NCBI RefSeq assembly: GCF_000203915.1
Contig: NC_008390.1
Location: 868,001 to 932,000 of the forward strand
Length of the DNA: 64,000 nt
Origin: Burkholderia ambifaria AMMD
GTDB taxonomy: Bacteria; Pseudomonadota; Gammaproteobacteria; Burkholderiales; Burkholderiaceae
Direction of reading: 5' to 3'
In this document: piece by piece, positions 46,140 to 60,459 of the stretch
Position numbering within the stretch: the first letter of the stretch is position 1
How the letters are laid out: each line of letters starts with the position of its first letter
Program-made: the position numbers and the translations under genes
The notes under the pieces: model-generated
What the model was told of the DNA's origin: nothing
The model's database searches: none
Seen by the model: the letters and a program-made list of their open reading frames with translations, nothing else

Positions 46140-47387
46140 ATGAAAGTTCGCTCGATCATGGGCGCGCTCTGCGCCGCGGGTCTGATGGCTGGCGCCGTGG
46201 CGGCGCAGGCGGCCGAGAACGTAACGGTGCTGCACTGGTGGACCTCGGGCGGCGAGTCGAAGGCCGTCGGCGTGCTGAAGGACGACCTCCAGAAGCAGGG
46301 CTACGTGTGGAAGGACTTCGCGGTCGCGGGCGGCGCGGGCGCGGCGGCCATGACCGCGCTGAAGACCAAGGTGATCAGCGGCGACTCCCCGTCGGCCGCG
46401 CAGATCAAGGGCCCGCTGATCCAGGACTGGGCCGATCAAGGCGTGCTCGTCAACATCGATTCCGCTGCCGGCGACTGGAAGCAGAACCTGCCGCCGGAAA
46501 TCGACAAGATCATCAAGTACAAGGGCCATACCGTCGCCGCGCCGTTCTCGGTGCACCGCGTGAACTGGCTCTATATCAACAAGGCCGCGCTCGACAAGAT
46601 CGGCGCGAAGGTGCCGACGACCTGGCCCGAGTTCTTCGCGGTGGCCGACAAGCTGAAGGCCGCGGGCATCCAGCCGGTCGCGATGGGCGGCCAGCCGTGG
46701 CAGGACCTGACGCTGTGGGAAGACGTCGTGCTGTCGCAGGGCCCGGCGTTCTACAAGAAGGCGCTCGTCGATCTCGACCAGGCCACGCTGAATTCGCCGC
46801 AGATGGTGTCGGTGTTCGACACGGTGCGCAAGATCCAGGGCTACTTCGACACGGGCCGCAACGGCCGTGACTGGAACCTCGCGACCGCGATGGTGATCAA
46901 CGGCAAGGCCGGCATGCAGTTCATGGGCGACTGGGCGAAGGGCGAGTTCGAGAACGCGGGCAAGAAGGCCGGCAAGGACTATATCTGCGCAGCGGTGCCG
47001 GGCACGGCGAACTCGTACACGTTCAACGTCGACTCGTTCGTGTTCTTCCAGCAGAAGGGCCAGAAGGACGCGACGCCGGGCCAGCTCGCGCTCGCGAAGA
47101 CGATCATGACGCCGGCCTTCCAGGAGCAGTTCAGCCTGCTGAAGGGTTCGGTGCCGGTACGCCTCGGCGTGAAGATGGACAAGTTCGACGACTGCGCGAA
47201 GAAGTCGTACGCCGACGAGCAGACCGCGATCAAGTCGGGCGGCTTCGTGCCGTCGCTCGCGCACGGAATGGCGCAGGGCGACGCGACGGCCGGCGCGATC
47301 ACCGACGTCGTGACGAAGTTCATGAACTCGCAGCAGGATTCGAAGAGCGCGGTCGCCGCGCTCGCGAAAGCCGCGAAGGTGAAGTAA
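46140..47387 (+). CDS. Sugar (probably glucose) ABC transporter substrate-binding protein
   Basis: Periplasmic binding protein of 415 aa, family SBP_bac_1. The signal peptide (1-24) ends AAQA. The mature N terminus ENVTVLHWWTSGGESKA is that of GtsA/glucose-mannose binders. AAPFSVHRVNWLYINKAAL follows at about 135. A strong GGAGGAG site precedes the ATG. The neighbouring zwf-pgl-glk genes support glucose as substrate. Confidence 0.9.
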   Translation: MKVRSIMGALCAAGLMAGAVAAQAAENVTVLHWWTSGGESKAVGVLKDDLQKQGYVWKDFAVAGGAGAAAMTALKTKVISGDSPSAAQIKGPLIQDWADQGVLVNIDSAAGDWKQNLPPEIDKIIKYKGHTVAAPFSVHRVNWLYINKAALDKIGAKVPTTWPEFFAVADKLKAAGIQPVAMGGQPWQDLTLWEDVVLSQGPAFYKKALVDLDQATLNSPQMVSVFDTVRKIQGYFDTGRNGRDWNLATAMVINGKAGMQFMGDWAKGEFENAGKKAGKDYICAAVPGTANSYTFNVDSFVFFQQKGQKDATPGQLALAKTIMTPAFQEQFSLLKGSVPVRLGVKMDKFDDCAKKSYADEQTAIKSGGFVPSLAHGMAQGDATAGAITDVVTKFMNSQQDSKSAVAALAKAAKVK

Positions 47388-47398
47388 GGCGCAACGGG

Positions 47399-47436
47399 CG
47401 CCCGGCCGGAAACGCATCGTCGGCCGGGCGTTTTTG
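47399..47436 (+). terminator. Hairpin terminator inside the sugar ABC operon
   Basis: CGCCCGGCCG, a 12-nt loop, CGGCCGGGCG and TTTTT lie between the binding-protein gene and the first permease gene. It probably acts as a partial terminator or mRNA stabiliser that raises binding-protein levels over the permeases. Confidence 0.85.
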
Positions 47437-47525
47437 CATGTGCAGCAAACGGGCTCGCCCGCGGGCCCGCGCCGTACCCGGCGCCGGCCTGGCCTGCGCC
47501 GCCCTCGTTCCAGGAGTCGAATCAA

Positions 47526-48464
47526 GTGGCTGCCCCTCTTAGCGGAAACGGATCCGGCGCTGCCGTCGCGCGGCGCACGTCGCCGATGTCGGCCTTCGCC
47601 GATCGCTGGATTCCGAAGCTCGTGCTCGCGCCGAGCCTCGCGATCGCCGTGGTGTTCATCTACGGTTTCATCCTGATTACCGGCTATCTGTCGCTGACCA
47701 ACTCGCGGCTGTTGCCGAACTACGAATTCGACGGCTTCGGCCGTTACTCGGACCTGTTCCAGAACGACGTGTGGTGGACCTCCGCCGCGAACCTCGGCTG
47801 GTTCGGGATTCCGTTCATCGCGATCTGCGTCGCGCTCGGGCTGTTCCTCGCGATCCTGCTCGACCAGCGCATCCGCAACGAAGGCGCGCTGCGCGCGATC
47901 TTCCTGTACCCGATGGCGCTGTCGTTCATCGTCACGGGTACCGCGTGGCAGTGGATCCTGAACCCGGGCCTCGGCCTGGAGAAGGTGATGCACGACTGGG
48001 GCTGGACGAGCTTCTCGTTCGGCTGGCTCGACGATCCGGACAAGGCGATCTTCTGTATCGTGATCGCCGCCGTGTGGCAGTCGACCGGCTTCGTGATGGC
48101 GCTGTTCCTCGCCGGGTTGCGCGGCGTCGACGCCGAGATCTTCAAGGCCGCGCAGGTCGACGGCGCGACGCTGCCGACCATCTACCGCAAGATCGTGATC
48201 CCGAGCATGCGCCCGGTGTTCTTCTCGGTGCTGCTGATCCTCTGCCACATCACGATCAAGACCTTCGACCTGGTCGTCGCGCTGACGGCGGGCGGCCCCG
48301 GCACGTCGTCGTCGCTGCCGGCCATGTTCATGTACACGTTTTCGTTCAACCGCGGCCAGCTCGGGCTCGGCGCGGCGTCGTCGGTGATGATGCTCGCGAC
48401 CGTGGTCGCGGTGCTGGTGCCGCTGATGTATATGGAATCGAGGAGCACCCGCAATGCAGCCTAA
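47526..48464 (+). CDS. Sugar ABC transporter permease 1
   Basis: Inner-membrane permease (MalF/GtsB-like) of 312 aa with about six helices. The EAA loop contacting the ATPase reads GVDAEIFKAAQVDGATLPTI near residue 203. It starts at GTG 47526. A 20-residue Ser/Arg-rich cytoplasmic leader precedes helix 1. It overlaps the next permease gene by 11 nt. Confidence 0.92.
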   Translation: MAAPLSGNGSGAAVARRTSPMSAFADRWIPKLVLAPSLAIAVVFIYGFILITGYLSLTNSRLLPNYEFDGFGRYSDLFQNDVWWTSAANLGWFGIPFIAICVALGLFLAILLDQRIRNEGALRAIFLYPMALSFIVTGTAWQWILNPGLGLEKVMHDWGWTSFSFGWLDDPDKAIFCIVIAAVWQSTGFVMALFLAGLRGVDAEIFKAAQVDGATLPTIYRKIVIPSMRPVFFSVLLILCHITIKTFDLVVALTAGGPGTSSSLPAMFMYTFSFNRGQLGLGAASSVMMLATVVAVLVPLMYMESRSTRNAA

Positions 48465-49311
48465 GATGACGATCAGCCGGGCAGTGATCTATGCGGCGCT
48501 GATCCTGTTCGCGCTGTATTTCCTGTTCCCGATCTACGTGATGCTGTCGACGTCGTTCAAGGACCTCGACCAGCTTCGCACCGGCAACCTGCTGACGCCG
48601 CCGACGCACTGGACTTTCGATCCGTGGGTGAAGGCGTGGAGCGGCGCGTGTACCGGCGTGCGCTGCGACGGGATGAAGCCGTTCTTCCTGAATTCGCTGC
48701 AGATGGTGATTCCGGCCGTGCTGATCTCGTCGCTGATCGGCGCGTTCAACGGCTACGTGCTCACGCACTGGCGCTTTCGCGGCGCGGATGCGCTGTTCAC
48801 GATGATGCTGGTCGGCTGCTTCATTCCGTTCCAGGTGATCCTGCTGCCGATGGCGCGCCTGCAGGGGATGCTCGGCCTCGCGAATACGATTCCGGGCCTG
48901 GTGTTCGTGCACGTCGTGTACGGCATCGCGTTCACGACGATGTTCTTCCGCAACTTCTACGTGAGCGTGCCGGCCGAGCTCGTGAAGGCCGCGCGCATCG
49001 ACGGCGCGGGTTTCTTCACGATCTTCACGAAGATCCTGCTGCCCGTGTCGCTGCCGATCTTCATGGTGTGCCTGATCTGGCAATTCACGCAGATCTGGAA
49101 TGACTTCCTGTTCGGGATCGTGTTCTCCGGCGTCGACTCGATGCCGATCACGGTCGCGCTGAACAACCTCGTCAACACGTCGACGGGCGTGAAGGAGTAC
49201 AACGTCGACATGGCGGGCGCGATCATCGCCGCGCTGCCGACGCTGCTCGTCTACGTGGTCGCCGGCCGCTACTTCGTGCGCGGGCTGACGGCGGGCGCGG
49301 TGAAGGGGTAA
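48454..49311 (+). CDS. Sugar ABC transporter permease 2
   Basis: MalG/GtsC-like permease of 285 aa with six helices. The EAA loop is VPAELVKAARIDGAGFFTIF near residue 170. It is translationally coupled to permease 1. A 112-nt gap with GC-rich dyads precedes the ATPase gene. Confidence 0.92.
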   Translation: MQPKMTISRAVIYAALILFALYFLFPIYVMLSTSFKDLDQLRTGNLLTPPTHWTFDPWVKAWSGACTGVRCDGMKPFFLNSLQMVIPAVLISSLIGAFNGYVLTHWRFRGADALFTMMLVGCFIPFQVILLPMARLQGMLGLANTIPGLVFVHVVYGIAFTTMFFRNFYVSVPAELVKAARIDGAGFFTIFTKILLPVSLPIFMVCLIWQFTQIWNDFLFGIVFSGVDSMPITVALNNLVNTSTGVKEYNVDMAGAIIAALPTLLVYVVAGRYFVRGLTAGAVKG

Positions 49312-49423
49312 GCGCGGTTTCATCCGATACGACGAACCGGCCGCGCGCGACGCGCGGCGCATCGAAACGAACCCGACGCGGCGCCGCAGGGCGCCGCGCG
49401 AGACGAGACAGAGGATTCACAGC

Positions 49424-50539
49424 ATGGCAAGCCTTTCCATCCGTGACGTGTACAAGACCTACCCGAACGGGGTGCCGGTCCTGAAGGGTGTCGACATCGA
49501 GATCGAGGACGGACAGTTCCTGATCCTGGTCGGCGGGTCGGGCTGCGGGAAGTCGACGCTGCTCAACATGATCGCCGGCCTCGAGACCGTGACGAGCGGC
49601 GAGATCTGCATCGACGGCAAGGTCGTCAACGACCTGTCGCCGAAGGACCGCGACATCGCGATGGTGTTCCAGTCGTATGCGCTGTATCCGTCGATGACGG
49701 TGCGCGAGAACATCTCGTTCGGCCTGAACATCCGCAAGGTGCCCAAGAGCGAGCAGCAGCAGATCGTCGAGCGCGTATCGGCGATGCTGCAGATCCAGCA
49801 CCTGCTCGACCGCAAGCCGGGCCAGCTGTCGGGTGGCCAGCGCCAGCGCGTCGCGATGGGCCGCGCACTGGCGCGCGATCCGTCGCTGTTCCTGTTCGAC
49901 GAGCCGCTGTCGAACCTCGACGCGAAGCTGCGCATCGAGATGCGCGCCGAAATCAAGCTGCTGCACCAGCGTCTCGGCACGACGATCGTCTACGTGACGC
50001 ACGACCAGATCGAGGCCATGACGCTCGGCGACCGGATCGCGGTGATGAAGGACGGTGTGGTCCAGCAGTTCGGCGCGCCGCAGGACATCTACGATTCGCC
50101 GTCGAACCTGTTCGTCGCGGGCTTCATCGGCGCGCCGCCGATGAACTTCATCAACGGCAAGCTGGTCGAGCAGGGCAGCGGGATCGCGCTCGAGATCGAC
50201 ACGGGCGTCAAGCGCGGTGCGCTCAACCTGCCGTTCGATGGCCAGCTGAAGTCGCACGTCGGCCGCGAGGTGATCCTCGGCCTGCGTCCGGAGCGCATCA
50301 CCGACGTTCGCCACGCGCATAACGGCGACGCGTCGCACCTGCAGCCGTTCGACGTGCGCGTCGACGTGACCGAGCCGACCGGCCCCGACACGCACGTGTT
50401 CGCGCAGGTCAACGGCAAGCGGATCGTGAGCCGCGTGCATCCGGCCGCGAACCCGCAGCCCGATCAGACGCTGTCGCTGCTGTTCGACGTGTCGAAGGCG
50501 GTGCTGTTCGATCCGGCGTCGGAAGAGCGGATCGCGTGA
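49424..50539 (+). CDS. Sugar ABC transporter ATP-binding protein (MalK/UgpC-like)
   Basis: ATPase of 371 aa. Walker A GGSGCGKST lies near residue 37, the signature LSGGQRQRVAMG near 135 and Walker B LFLFDEPLSNLD near 155. The C-terminal third is a TOBE-type regulatory domain (GLRPERITDV). It ends the operon before a strong terminator. Confidence 0.93.
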   Translation: MASLSIRDVYKTYPNGVPVLKGVDIEIEDGQFLILVGGSGCGKSTLLNMIAGLETVTSGEICIDGKVVNDLSPKDRDIAMVFQSYALYPSMTVRENISFGLNIRKVPKSEQQQIVERVSAMLQIQHLLDRKPGQLSGGQRQRVAMGRALARDPSLFLFDEPLSNLDAKLRIEMRAEIKLLHQRLGTTIVYVTHDQIEAMTLGDRIAVMKDGVVQQFGAPQDIYDSPSNLFVAGFIGAPPMNFINGKLVEQGSGIALEIDTGVKRGALNLPFDGQLKSHVGREVILGLRPERITDVRHAHNGDASHLQPFDVRVDVTEPTGPDTHVFAQVNGKRIVSRVHPAANPQPDQTLSLLFDVSKAVLFDPASEERIA

Positions 50540-50565
50540 GGCGGCATTTGCGCTGAACGAAAGAG

Positions 50566-50601
50566 AAGGGGCCGTCTGTGTGAACGGCCCCTTTCATTTT
50601 T
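50566..50601. terminator. Terminator of the sugar ABC operon
   Basis: AAAGGGGCCGT and its complement form an 11-bp stem, followed by CATTTTTG. It lies between convergent genes and may work in both directions. Confidence 0.82.
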
Positions 50602-50629
50602 GCATGTGGCGACGCGTGGCGTGGCGGCG

Positions 50630-51253
50630 TCAGTGCGGCAACCGCACGTCGAACTTGAACGTCGCGAGCCGCGCGACGAGGATGAAGCCGGTCGCGAACA
50701 GCACGCTGTACACCGAGTCGAACTGCAGCCACGCGAGCAGCAGGTAGAACCAGCAACCGACGAACGCGCAGGTCGCGTACGGCCGCGAATCGCGCAGGAT
50801 CAGCGGGATGTCGTTGCACAGCACGTCGCGGATGATGCCGCCGACCACGCCGGTGATCACACCCATCATCACCGCGATGAAGCGCGGCATCTCGGCATCG
50901 AGCGCGATCGCGGTGCCCGAGATGCTGAAGATGCCGAGCCCGATCGCATCGGCCACCAGCAGCAGCCGCTCCGCCGACAGCCGCGACAGCATCCGCAGCA
51001 CGATCGGCGCGAACAGCGCGAGCACGAAGATCGCGATCACGTAGTCGTCGTGGATGACCCAGTAGAACGGCCGGCGTTCGAGCAGGATGTCGCGCAGCGT
51101 GCCGCCGCCGAACGCGGTAGCGAGCGCGACGACGAACGTGCCGACCGAGTCGAGACGGTTCTTGCGCGCCTCGATGAAGCCCGAGATCGCGAAGGCGAGC
51201 GTCGCGATCGCTTCCAGTATCGAGATCGCGAGCGTCAGCCTAGGATGCGGCAC
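50630..51253 (-). CDS. TRIC/YadS-YicG family membrane protein (UPF0126)
   Basis: Seven-helix inner-membrane protein of 207 aa built from two repeats. The repeat motifs GGGTLRDILL and GGIIRDVLCND are characteristic. Homologues are trimeric cation (potassium) channels. The start overlaps the end of the Smr gene by 14 nt, so the two are coupled. Confidence 0.9.
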   Translation of the reverse strand: MPHPRLTLAISILEAIATLAFAISGFIEARKNRLDSVGTFVVALATAFGGGTLRDILLERRPFYWVIHDDYVIAIFVLALFAPIVLRMLSRLSAERLLLVADAIGLGIFSISGTAIALDAEMPRFIAVMMGVITGVVGGIIRDVLCNDIPLILRDSRPYATCAFVGCWFYLLLAWLQFDSVYSVLFATGFILVARLATFKFDVRLPH

Positions 51254-52019
51254 GCGGCCCCCGATCGGCGGGGGCCGGCAGCGGCTGCAGCAGCAGGAGC
51301 ACCGCGCCCGCGCCGCCGTCGTGGCTGCGCGCCTCGCAGAACGCGATCACTTCTTCCTTCTGCACGAGCCACGCGCGCACCTTGCCTTTCAGCACGGGCT
51401 CCTTGCCGATCGAGCCGAGCCCCTTGCCGTGGATCACGCGCAGGCAGCGCAGCCCCTTCTTGCCGGCTTCGCGGATGAATTCCGCGAGCGCGTCGCGCGC
51501 CTCGTCGCGCCGCATCCCGTGCAGGTCGAGCTGCGCCTGTACGATCCACGCGCCGCTGCGCAGCTTGCGCACGACCTCGCGGCTGATGCCGGCGCGGTGG
51601 TAATACAGCGATTCGTCGCTGTCGAGCAGCGTTTCCGGATCGAATTCGTCGGACAGCGTCGCGTTCAGCACGTCTTCCTCGTCGCGCTGCGTCTGCTTCG
51701 GCACCGGGTCGGGCGGCGTGCGGCCGGGCTTCGCGCGCGGCGGTGCGTTCAGCGGCTGGATCGCGCCGATTTCGTTGCGGAACAGGTTCGCGTCGGCTTC
51801 CGCCTGGCGCGCGACCTTCGCGGTTTCGACGCGGGCGCGCTCGCGGCGGTCGGCTTCGCCTTGCAGCGACTTGCGCAGCGCGCCGAGGCCGGCCAGACCC
51901 TGGCCGCGCAACGCGGCGGCATCGGGTGCGGGCGGGGGCGCGGCGGGCGCCGGGTTCGCGGGACGGGCGGCGATCTGCCGCTTCGCGGGATCGCTCGGAT
52001 GGGGCTGGTTCTTCGCCAT
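51240..52019 (-). CDS. Smr-domain protein
   Basis: Protein of 259 aa. An Ala/Pro-rich leader (10-40) and a charged region precede the C-terminal Smr domain (about 165-245). The motifs LDLHGM and VIHGKGLGS are clear. Small MutS-related domains are usually endonucleases, acting on branched DNA or on RNA in stalled-ribosome rescue. The specific role of this SmrA-like protein is not known. Confidence 0.88.
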   Translation of the reverse strand: MAKNQPHPSDPAKRQIAARPANPAPAAPPPAPDAAALRGQGLAGLGALRKSLQGEADRRERARVETAKVARQAEADANLFRNEIGAIQPLNAPPRAKPGRTPPDPVPKQTQRDEEDVLNATLSDEFDPETLLDSDESLYYHRAGISREVVRKLRSGAWIVQAQLDLHGMRRDEARDALAEFIREAGKKGLRCLRVIHGKGLGSIGKEPVLKGKVRAWLVQKEEVIAFCEARSHDGGAGAVLLLLQPLPAPADRGPRAAS

Positions 52020-52060
52020 GATTCGGTAACCGGGGCAGGCGCGTTCGGACGCGCGGGCAC

Positions 52061-52090
52061 AAAAAAGCCGCTGCACGGCGGCAGCGGCTT
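52061..52090 (-). terminator. Terminator of trxB
   Basis: On the minus strand GCCGCTGC-CGCCGT-GCAGCGGC is followed by TTTTTT. It separates trxB from the Smr gene. Confidence 0.88.
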
Positions 52091-52155
52091 TCCGGTCAAG
52101 CCTGCTTCGCGGCAGCGGACGCCATTGTAGCGCCCGGCGGCCGAACGCTTGACGC

Positions 52156-53205
<1,050 letters not shown>

Positions 53206-53419
53206 TCAGACGCGCATTATAAAGGCCCCGTTGCTGCACTGCCGAACGAGAGTTTCAATCGTGGCGATAGCGTTTGCCGGCAGGCGGCGCGCGGCGCGGC
53301 TTCACGCACCCGGCCCTCTTATGTAACCGTCATTTACACTTGGCGGCCCGGTGCAGCGTTTACAATGAGCGCGATCGAACGACAGGCGGGCCCGCGGCCC
53401 GTCCTCTTTATACGGATTC

Positions 53420-55729
53420 ATGGCAAAAGCTCCTTATTCCGCCCAGGCACAGGCGTTGCCGCACCGGATGTCGAAGCTCCTCACGGAGATCCGCTGGATT
53501 CTCCAGGTCGCGCTCTGCGCTTTTCTGGTGATGGCCCTGTTGAGCTACAGCCGGCGCGATCCGAGCTGGACGCACGCGGCGCAGGTGGACCACATCTCGA
53601 ACTGGGCCGGCCGCGTGGGCGCGTGGACGGCCGACATCATCCTGCTGCTGTTCGGCCTGTCGGCCTACTGGCTGATCGTGCCGCTCGGACGGCGCATCGC
53701 GGTCAACTACCGGCGCATCACGCGTCACGAGGCGGTCGTCGACGAACCGGAGCGGCCGATCGGCTGGCTCACCGAGATCTTCGCGTTCGTGCTCGTCGTG
53801 CTCGCGTGCGACGGCATCGAGGCGCTGCGGATGTGGTCGCTGAAGGTGCAGTTGCCGCGCGCGCCGGGCGGCGTGATCGGCGAGGCCGTGGCCGGCGCGA
53901 TGTCGCACGCGTTCGGCTTCACCGGCGGCACGCTGCTGCTCCTGATCGCGCTCGCGATCGGCCTGTCGCTGTATTTCCGCTTCTCGTGGCTGTCGGTCGC
54001 CGAGCGCGTCGGCGGCGCGATCCTGTCTGCCGTGAACGTCGCGAAGCTGCGCCGTGAGGCCGAGCGCGACCGCAAGCTCGGCGAGGCCGCGGCCGTGCGC
54101 CGCGAAGGCAAGGTCGAGGAGGAGCGCGTGCGCATCGAGGATCACGAGCCCGTGACGATCGTGCCGCCGGTCGTCACGCCGGCGAAGTCCGAGCGCGTCG
54201 AGCGCGAGCGTCAGGTGCCGCTCTTCACCGACTTGCCGGGCGATTCGACGCTGCCGCCGGTGTCGCTGCTCGATCCCGCGCCGAAGACGCAGGAAGCGAT
54301 TTCCGCCGATACGCTCGAATTCACGTCGCGGCTGATCGAGAAGAAGCTGAAGGATTTCGGCGTCGAGGCGAGCGTCGTGGCCGCGTATCCGGGCCCGGTC
54401 GTCACGCGCTACGAGATCGAGCCGGCCACCGGCGTGAAGGGCAGCCAGATCGTCAACCTCGCGAAGGATCTCGCGCGTTCGCTGTCGCTCGTGTCGATCC
54501 GCGTGGTCGAGACGATCCCCGGCAAGAACTACATGGCGCTCGAGCTGCCGAACCAGCGCCGCCAGACGGTGCACCTGTCCGAGATCATCGGTTCTGAAGT
54601 CTATGCGGCCGCATCGTCGGCGCTGACCCTGAGCCTCGGCAAGGACATCGGCGGCAAGCCGGTGTGCGCGGATCTCGCGAAGATGCCGCACTTGCTGGTT
54701 GCGGGCACGACCGGTTCGGGCAAGTCGGTCGGGATCAACGCAATGATCCTGTCGCTGCTGTACAAGGCGACCGCCGAGCAGGTGCGCCTGATCCTGATCG
54801 ATCCGAAGATGCTCGAAATGAGCGTCTACGAAGGCATTCCGCACCTGCTGTGCCCGGTCGTCACCGACATGCGCCAGGCCGGCCATGCGCTGAACTGGAC
54901 GGTCGCGGAGATGGAGCGCCGCTACAAGCTGATGAGCAAGCTCGGCGTGCGCAACCTCGCCGGCTACAACAACAAGATCGACGACGCGGCGAAGCGCGAG
55001 GAAAAGATTCCGAATCCGTTCAGCCTGACGCCGGACGATCCCGAGCCGCTCGGCCGCCTGCCGAACATCGTCGTCGTGATCGACGAGCTCGCCGACCTGA
55101 TGATGGTCGTCGGCAAGAAGGTCGAGGAGCTGATCGCGCGGATCGCGCAGAAGGCGCGCGCGGCCGGCATTCACCTGATCCTCGCGACGCAGCGTCCGTC
55201 CGTCGACGTGATCACCGGCCTGATCAAGGCGAACGTGCCGACGCGGATCGCGTTCCAGGTGTCGTCGAAGATCGACTCGCGCACGATTCTCGACCAGATG
55301 GGCGCCGAATCGCTGCTCGGGATGGGCGACATGCTGTACCTGCCGCCGGGCAGCGGGCTGCCGGTGCGCGTGCACGGCGCGTTCGTCGCCGACGATGAAG
55401 TGCATCGCGTCGTCGAGAAGCTCAAGGAGCACGGCGAGCCGAACTACGTCGAAGGGCTGCTCGAGGGCGGCACCGCCGACGGCGACGAGGGGTCGGCCGG
55501 CGCGGGAACCGGTGAAGGCGGCAACGAGTCTGATCCGCTGTACGACCAGGCGGTCGAGATCGTCATCAAGAACCGCCGCGCGTCGATTTCGCTCGTGCAG
55601 CGCCATCTGCGGATCGGCTATAACCGCGCGGCGCGGCTGCTCGAGCAGATGGAACAGTCGGGGCTCGTGTCGGCGATGTCGTCGAGCGGCAACCGCGAAA
55701 TTCTTGTGCCGGCGCGCGACGCGGAATGA
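53420..55729 (+). CDS. ftsK: DNA translocase FtsK
   Basis: Septal DNA pump that aligns chromosome termini for XerCD, 769 aa. Four membrane helices occupy about 30-185, followed by a short charged linker (210-280), shorter than in E. coli. The RecA-like motor has Walker [11 protein letters not shown] and Walker [13 protein letters not shown]. The C-terminal gamma winged helix ([21 protein letters not shown]) reads KOPS. It precedes lolA and rarA, a conserved order. Confidence 0.95.
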   Translation: MAKAPYSAQAQALPHRMSKLLTEIRWILQVALCAFLVMALLSYSRRDPSWTHAAQVDHISNWAGRVGAWTADIILLLFGLSAYWLIVPLGRRIAVNYRRITRHEAVVDEPERPIGWLTEIFAFVLVVLACDGIEALRMWSLKVQLPRAPGGVIGEAVAGAMSHAFGFTGGTLLLLIALAIGLSLYFRFSWLSVAERVGGAILSAVNVAKLRREAERDRKLGEAAAVRREGKVEEERVRIEDHEPVTIVPPVVTPAKSERVERERQVPLFTDLPGDSTLPPVSLLDPAPKTQEAISADTLEFTSRLIEKKLKDFGVEASVVAAYPGPVVTRYEIEPATGVKGSQIVNLAKDLARSLSLVSIRVVETIPGKNYMALELPNQRRQTVHLSEIIGSEVYAAASSALTLSLGKDIGGKPVCADLAKMPHLLVAGTTGSGKSVGINAMILSLLYKATAEQVRLILIDPKMLEMSVYEGIPHLLCPVVTDMRQAGHALNWTVAEMERRYKLMSKLGVRNLAGYNNKIDDAAKREEKIPNPFSLTPDDPEPLGRLPNIVVVIDELADLMMVVGKKVEELIARIAQKARAAGIHLILATQRPSVDVITGLIKANVPTRIAFQVSSKIDSRTILDQMGAESLLGMGDMLYLPPGSGLPVRVHGAFVADDEVHRVVEKLKEHGEPNYVEGLLEGGTADGDEGSAGAGTGEGGNESDPLYDQAVEIVIKNRRASISLVQRHLRIGYNRAARLLEQMEQSGLVSAMSSSGNREILVPARDAE

Positions 55730-55775
55730 GTCCGCGGCGCCCGCGGCGCCGGCCACCCACGGAGAAAACCGCAAT

Positions 55776-56465
55776 ATGCAGCAACATTCGTTTGCATTGT
55801 CCCTTCGTTCGACGCGGCGCTGGCTCGGCGCGGCGCTCGCCGGCGCATCGCTGATGCTCGCGGCGACGCACGCGTTCGCGAGCGGCACCGAGCAACTGAA
55901 GGCCTTCGTGTCGCAGGTGCGTTCGGCGAAGGGCGAATTCACGCAGCAGATCGTCAAGGCGCCGAGCAAGGGCGCGAGCGCCGCGCAGGCCGCGCCGAAG
56001 CCGAACGACAATTCGAGCGGCACGTTCGTGTTCTCGCGTCCGGGCAAGTTCATCTGGACGTACCAGAAGCCGTACCAGCAGGTGCTGCAGGCCGACGGCG
56101 ACAAGCTGTACGTGTACGACCGCGACCTGAACCAGGTCACCGAGCGCAAGCTGAACGGCGCGCTGGGCGCGAGCCCGGCCGCGATCCTGTTCGGCAGCAA
56201 CGATCTCGACAAGAACTACACGCTGCGCGATGCGGGCGAGAAGGGCGGGATCGACTGGCTCGAGATGCTGCCGAAGGCGCAGGACACGCAGTTCCAGCGG
56301 ATCGGCATCGGGTTCCGCAACGGCACGCTCGCCGCGATGGAGCTGCACGACGTGTTCGGCAACGTCACGCTGCTCACGTTCACGAACATCCAGACGAATC
56401 CGCCGCTGAGGGGCGATACGTTCAAGTTCGTCGTGCCGAAGGGCGCGGACGTGATCAACGGCTGA
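55776..56465 (+). CDS. lolA: Outer-membrane lipoprotein carrier LolA
   Basis: Periplasmic chaperone carrying lipoproteins from LolCDE to LolB, 229 aa. The signal peptide ends at about residue 36 (THAFASG). [21 protein letters not shown] and [16 protein letters not shown] are family motifs. A GGAGAA site precedes the ATG at 55776. A Lys/Ala/Pro-rich insertion (about 60-80) is a surface loop. It is followed by a strong terminator. Confidence 0.94.
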   Translation: MQQHSFALSLRSTRRWLGAALAGASLMLAATHAFASGTEQLKAFVSQVRSAKGEFTQQIVKAPSKGASAAQAAPKPNDNSSGTFVFSRPGKFIWTYQKPYQQVLQADGDKLYVYDRDLNQVTERKLNGALGASPAAILFGSNDLDKNYTLRDAGEKGGIDWLEMLPKAQDTQFQRIGIGFRNGTLAAMELHDVFGNVTLLTFTNIQTNPPLRGDTFKFVVPKGADVING

Positions 56466-56487
56466 CGGCGTCGCACCGGTGTTCGGA

Positions 56488-56523
56488 CACGGGCCTGCCG
56501 GCGACGGCAGGCCCGTGTTGTTT
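56488..56523 (+). terminator. Terminator of lolA
   Basis: A perfect 13-bp stem (CACGGGCCTGCCG and complement), GCGA loop, then TTGTTT. Confidence 0.82.
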
Positions 56524-56524
56524 G

Positions 56525-56640
56525 GGGGCGCGGGCACTGGGCGCCAGGCACTGGGCGTGGGCGCGGGCACCGGCGCCGGGCACCGGGCGCGGGCACCGGG
56601 CGTGGGCACCGGCGCCGGGCACCGCGCGCGGGCGCCCGAC
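56525..56640. repeat. GC-rich degenerate minisatellite
   Basis: About nine copies of a roughly 12-bp unit, GGGCACCGGGCG(C/T), with small changes. It lies between the lolA terminator and rarA and is non-coding. Slippage is the likely origin. Confidence 0.8.
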
Positions 56641-56731
56641 CCCCGCCCCCGGCGGCGCAGTCGCGCGGCTGTCATAATATTGGGTCCGGCGGCCCGTTCG
56701 GCCGCCATTGTCTGATCTGGAGCGAGGGTTC

Positions 56732-59909
<3,178 letters not shown>

Positions 59910-59950
59910 CGCGGGCTTCAAACCCTTCGCAAAAAATTTGCAGAAAGGGC

Positions 59951-59980
59951 TTGTCAGCGAGGAATCGATCGTCTTATAAT
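59951..59980 (+). promoter_or_regulatory. Sigma70 promoter of tRNA-Ser
   Basis: TTGTCA and a perfect TATAAT with an 18-bp spacer, ending 43 nt before the tRNA. Confidence 0.82.
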
Positions 59981-60023
59981 CTTTTTCTCGCGGAAACGAC
60001 CAGCCGTGAGATGCAGCAAGGAA

Positions 60024-60114
<91 letters not shown>

Positions 60115-60124
60115 AAATACGAAG

Positions 60125-60155
60125 CCCCGTGATCCGAAAGGATCACGGGGTTTTT
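60125..60155 (+). terminator. Terminator of tRNA-Ser
   Basis: CCCCGTGATCC-gaaa-GGATCACGGGG followed by TTTTT. Confidence 0.92.
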
Positions 60156-60210
60156 CGTTTTGGTCGCCGCTTTCATGTGCGCGGCTGTGTCGATGCCGGC
60201 GTACGGCCGA

Positions 60211-60423
60211 GACCGCACGATCGTCGGCAAGATCTCGTCCGCATCGCAGGAGCAGAGCGGTGGCATCCAGCAGGCGAACGTCGCGGTCACGCAGATGGAT
60301 GAAGCGACGCAGCGCAACGCGGCGCTGGTCGAACAGGCGTCGGCCGCGACGCAGGCGCTGGCCGAGCAGGCGAGCGCGCTGCGGCACGCGGTCGCCGTGT
60401 TCAGGCTGCCGCAAGCCGCGTGA
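60211..60423 (+). pseudogene. Methyl-accepting chemotaxis protein, C-terminal remnant
   Basis: The frame encodes IVGKISSASQEQSGGIQQAN and TQMDEATQRNAALVEQAS, then ALAEQASALRHAVAVFRL. This is the end of the signalling domain of a chemoreceptor, including the last methylation helix. The sensor, membrane and most of the signalling part are missing, and the frame begins in tRNA-Ser terminator sequence. It is a broken copy, probably left by recombination or deletion beside the tRNA. Confidence 0.82.
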
Positions 60424-60459
60424 CGATCTCGCCGACGACCGCGACTGCGCCGTCTGGTA

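Noticed and set aside
56525..56640. CRISPR-like repeat array
   Set aside because: The 12-bp units are contiguous with no spacers of constant length, and no cas genes are present.
59915..59950. Terminator of serS at the CCCTT...AAGGG dyad
   Set aside because: The stem is interrupted and lacks a T tract; it could be structured but is not a convincing terminator.
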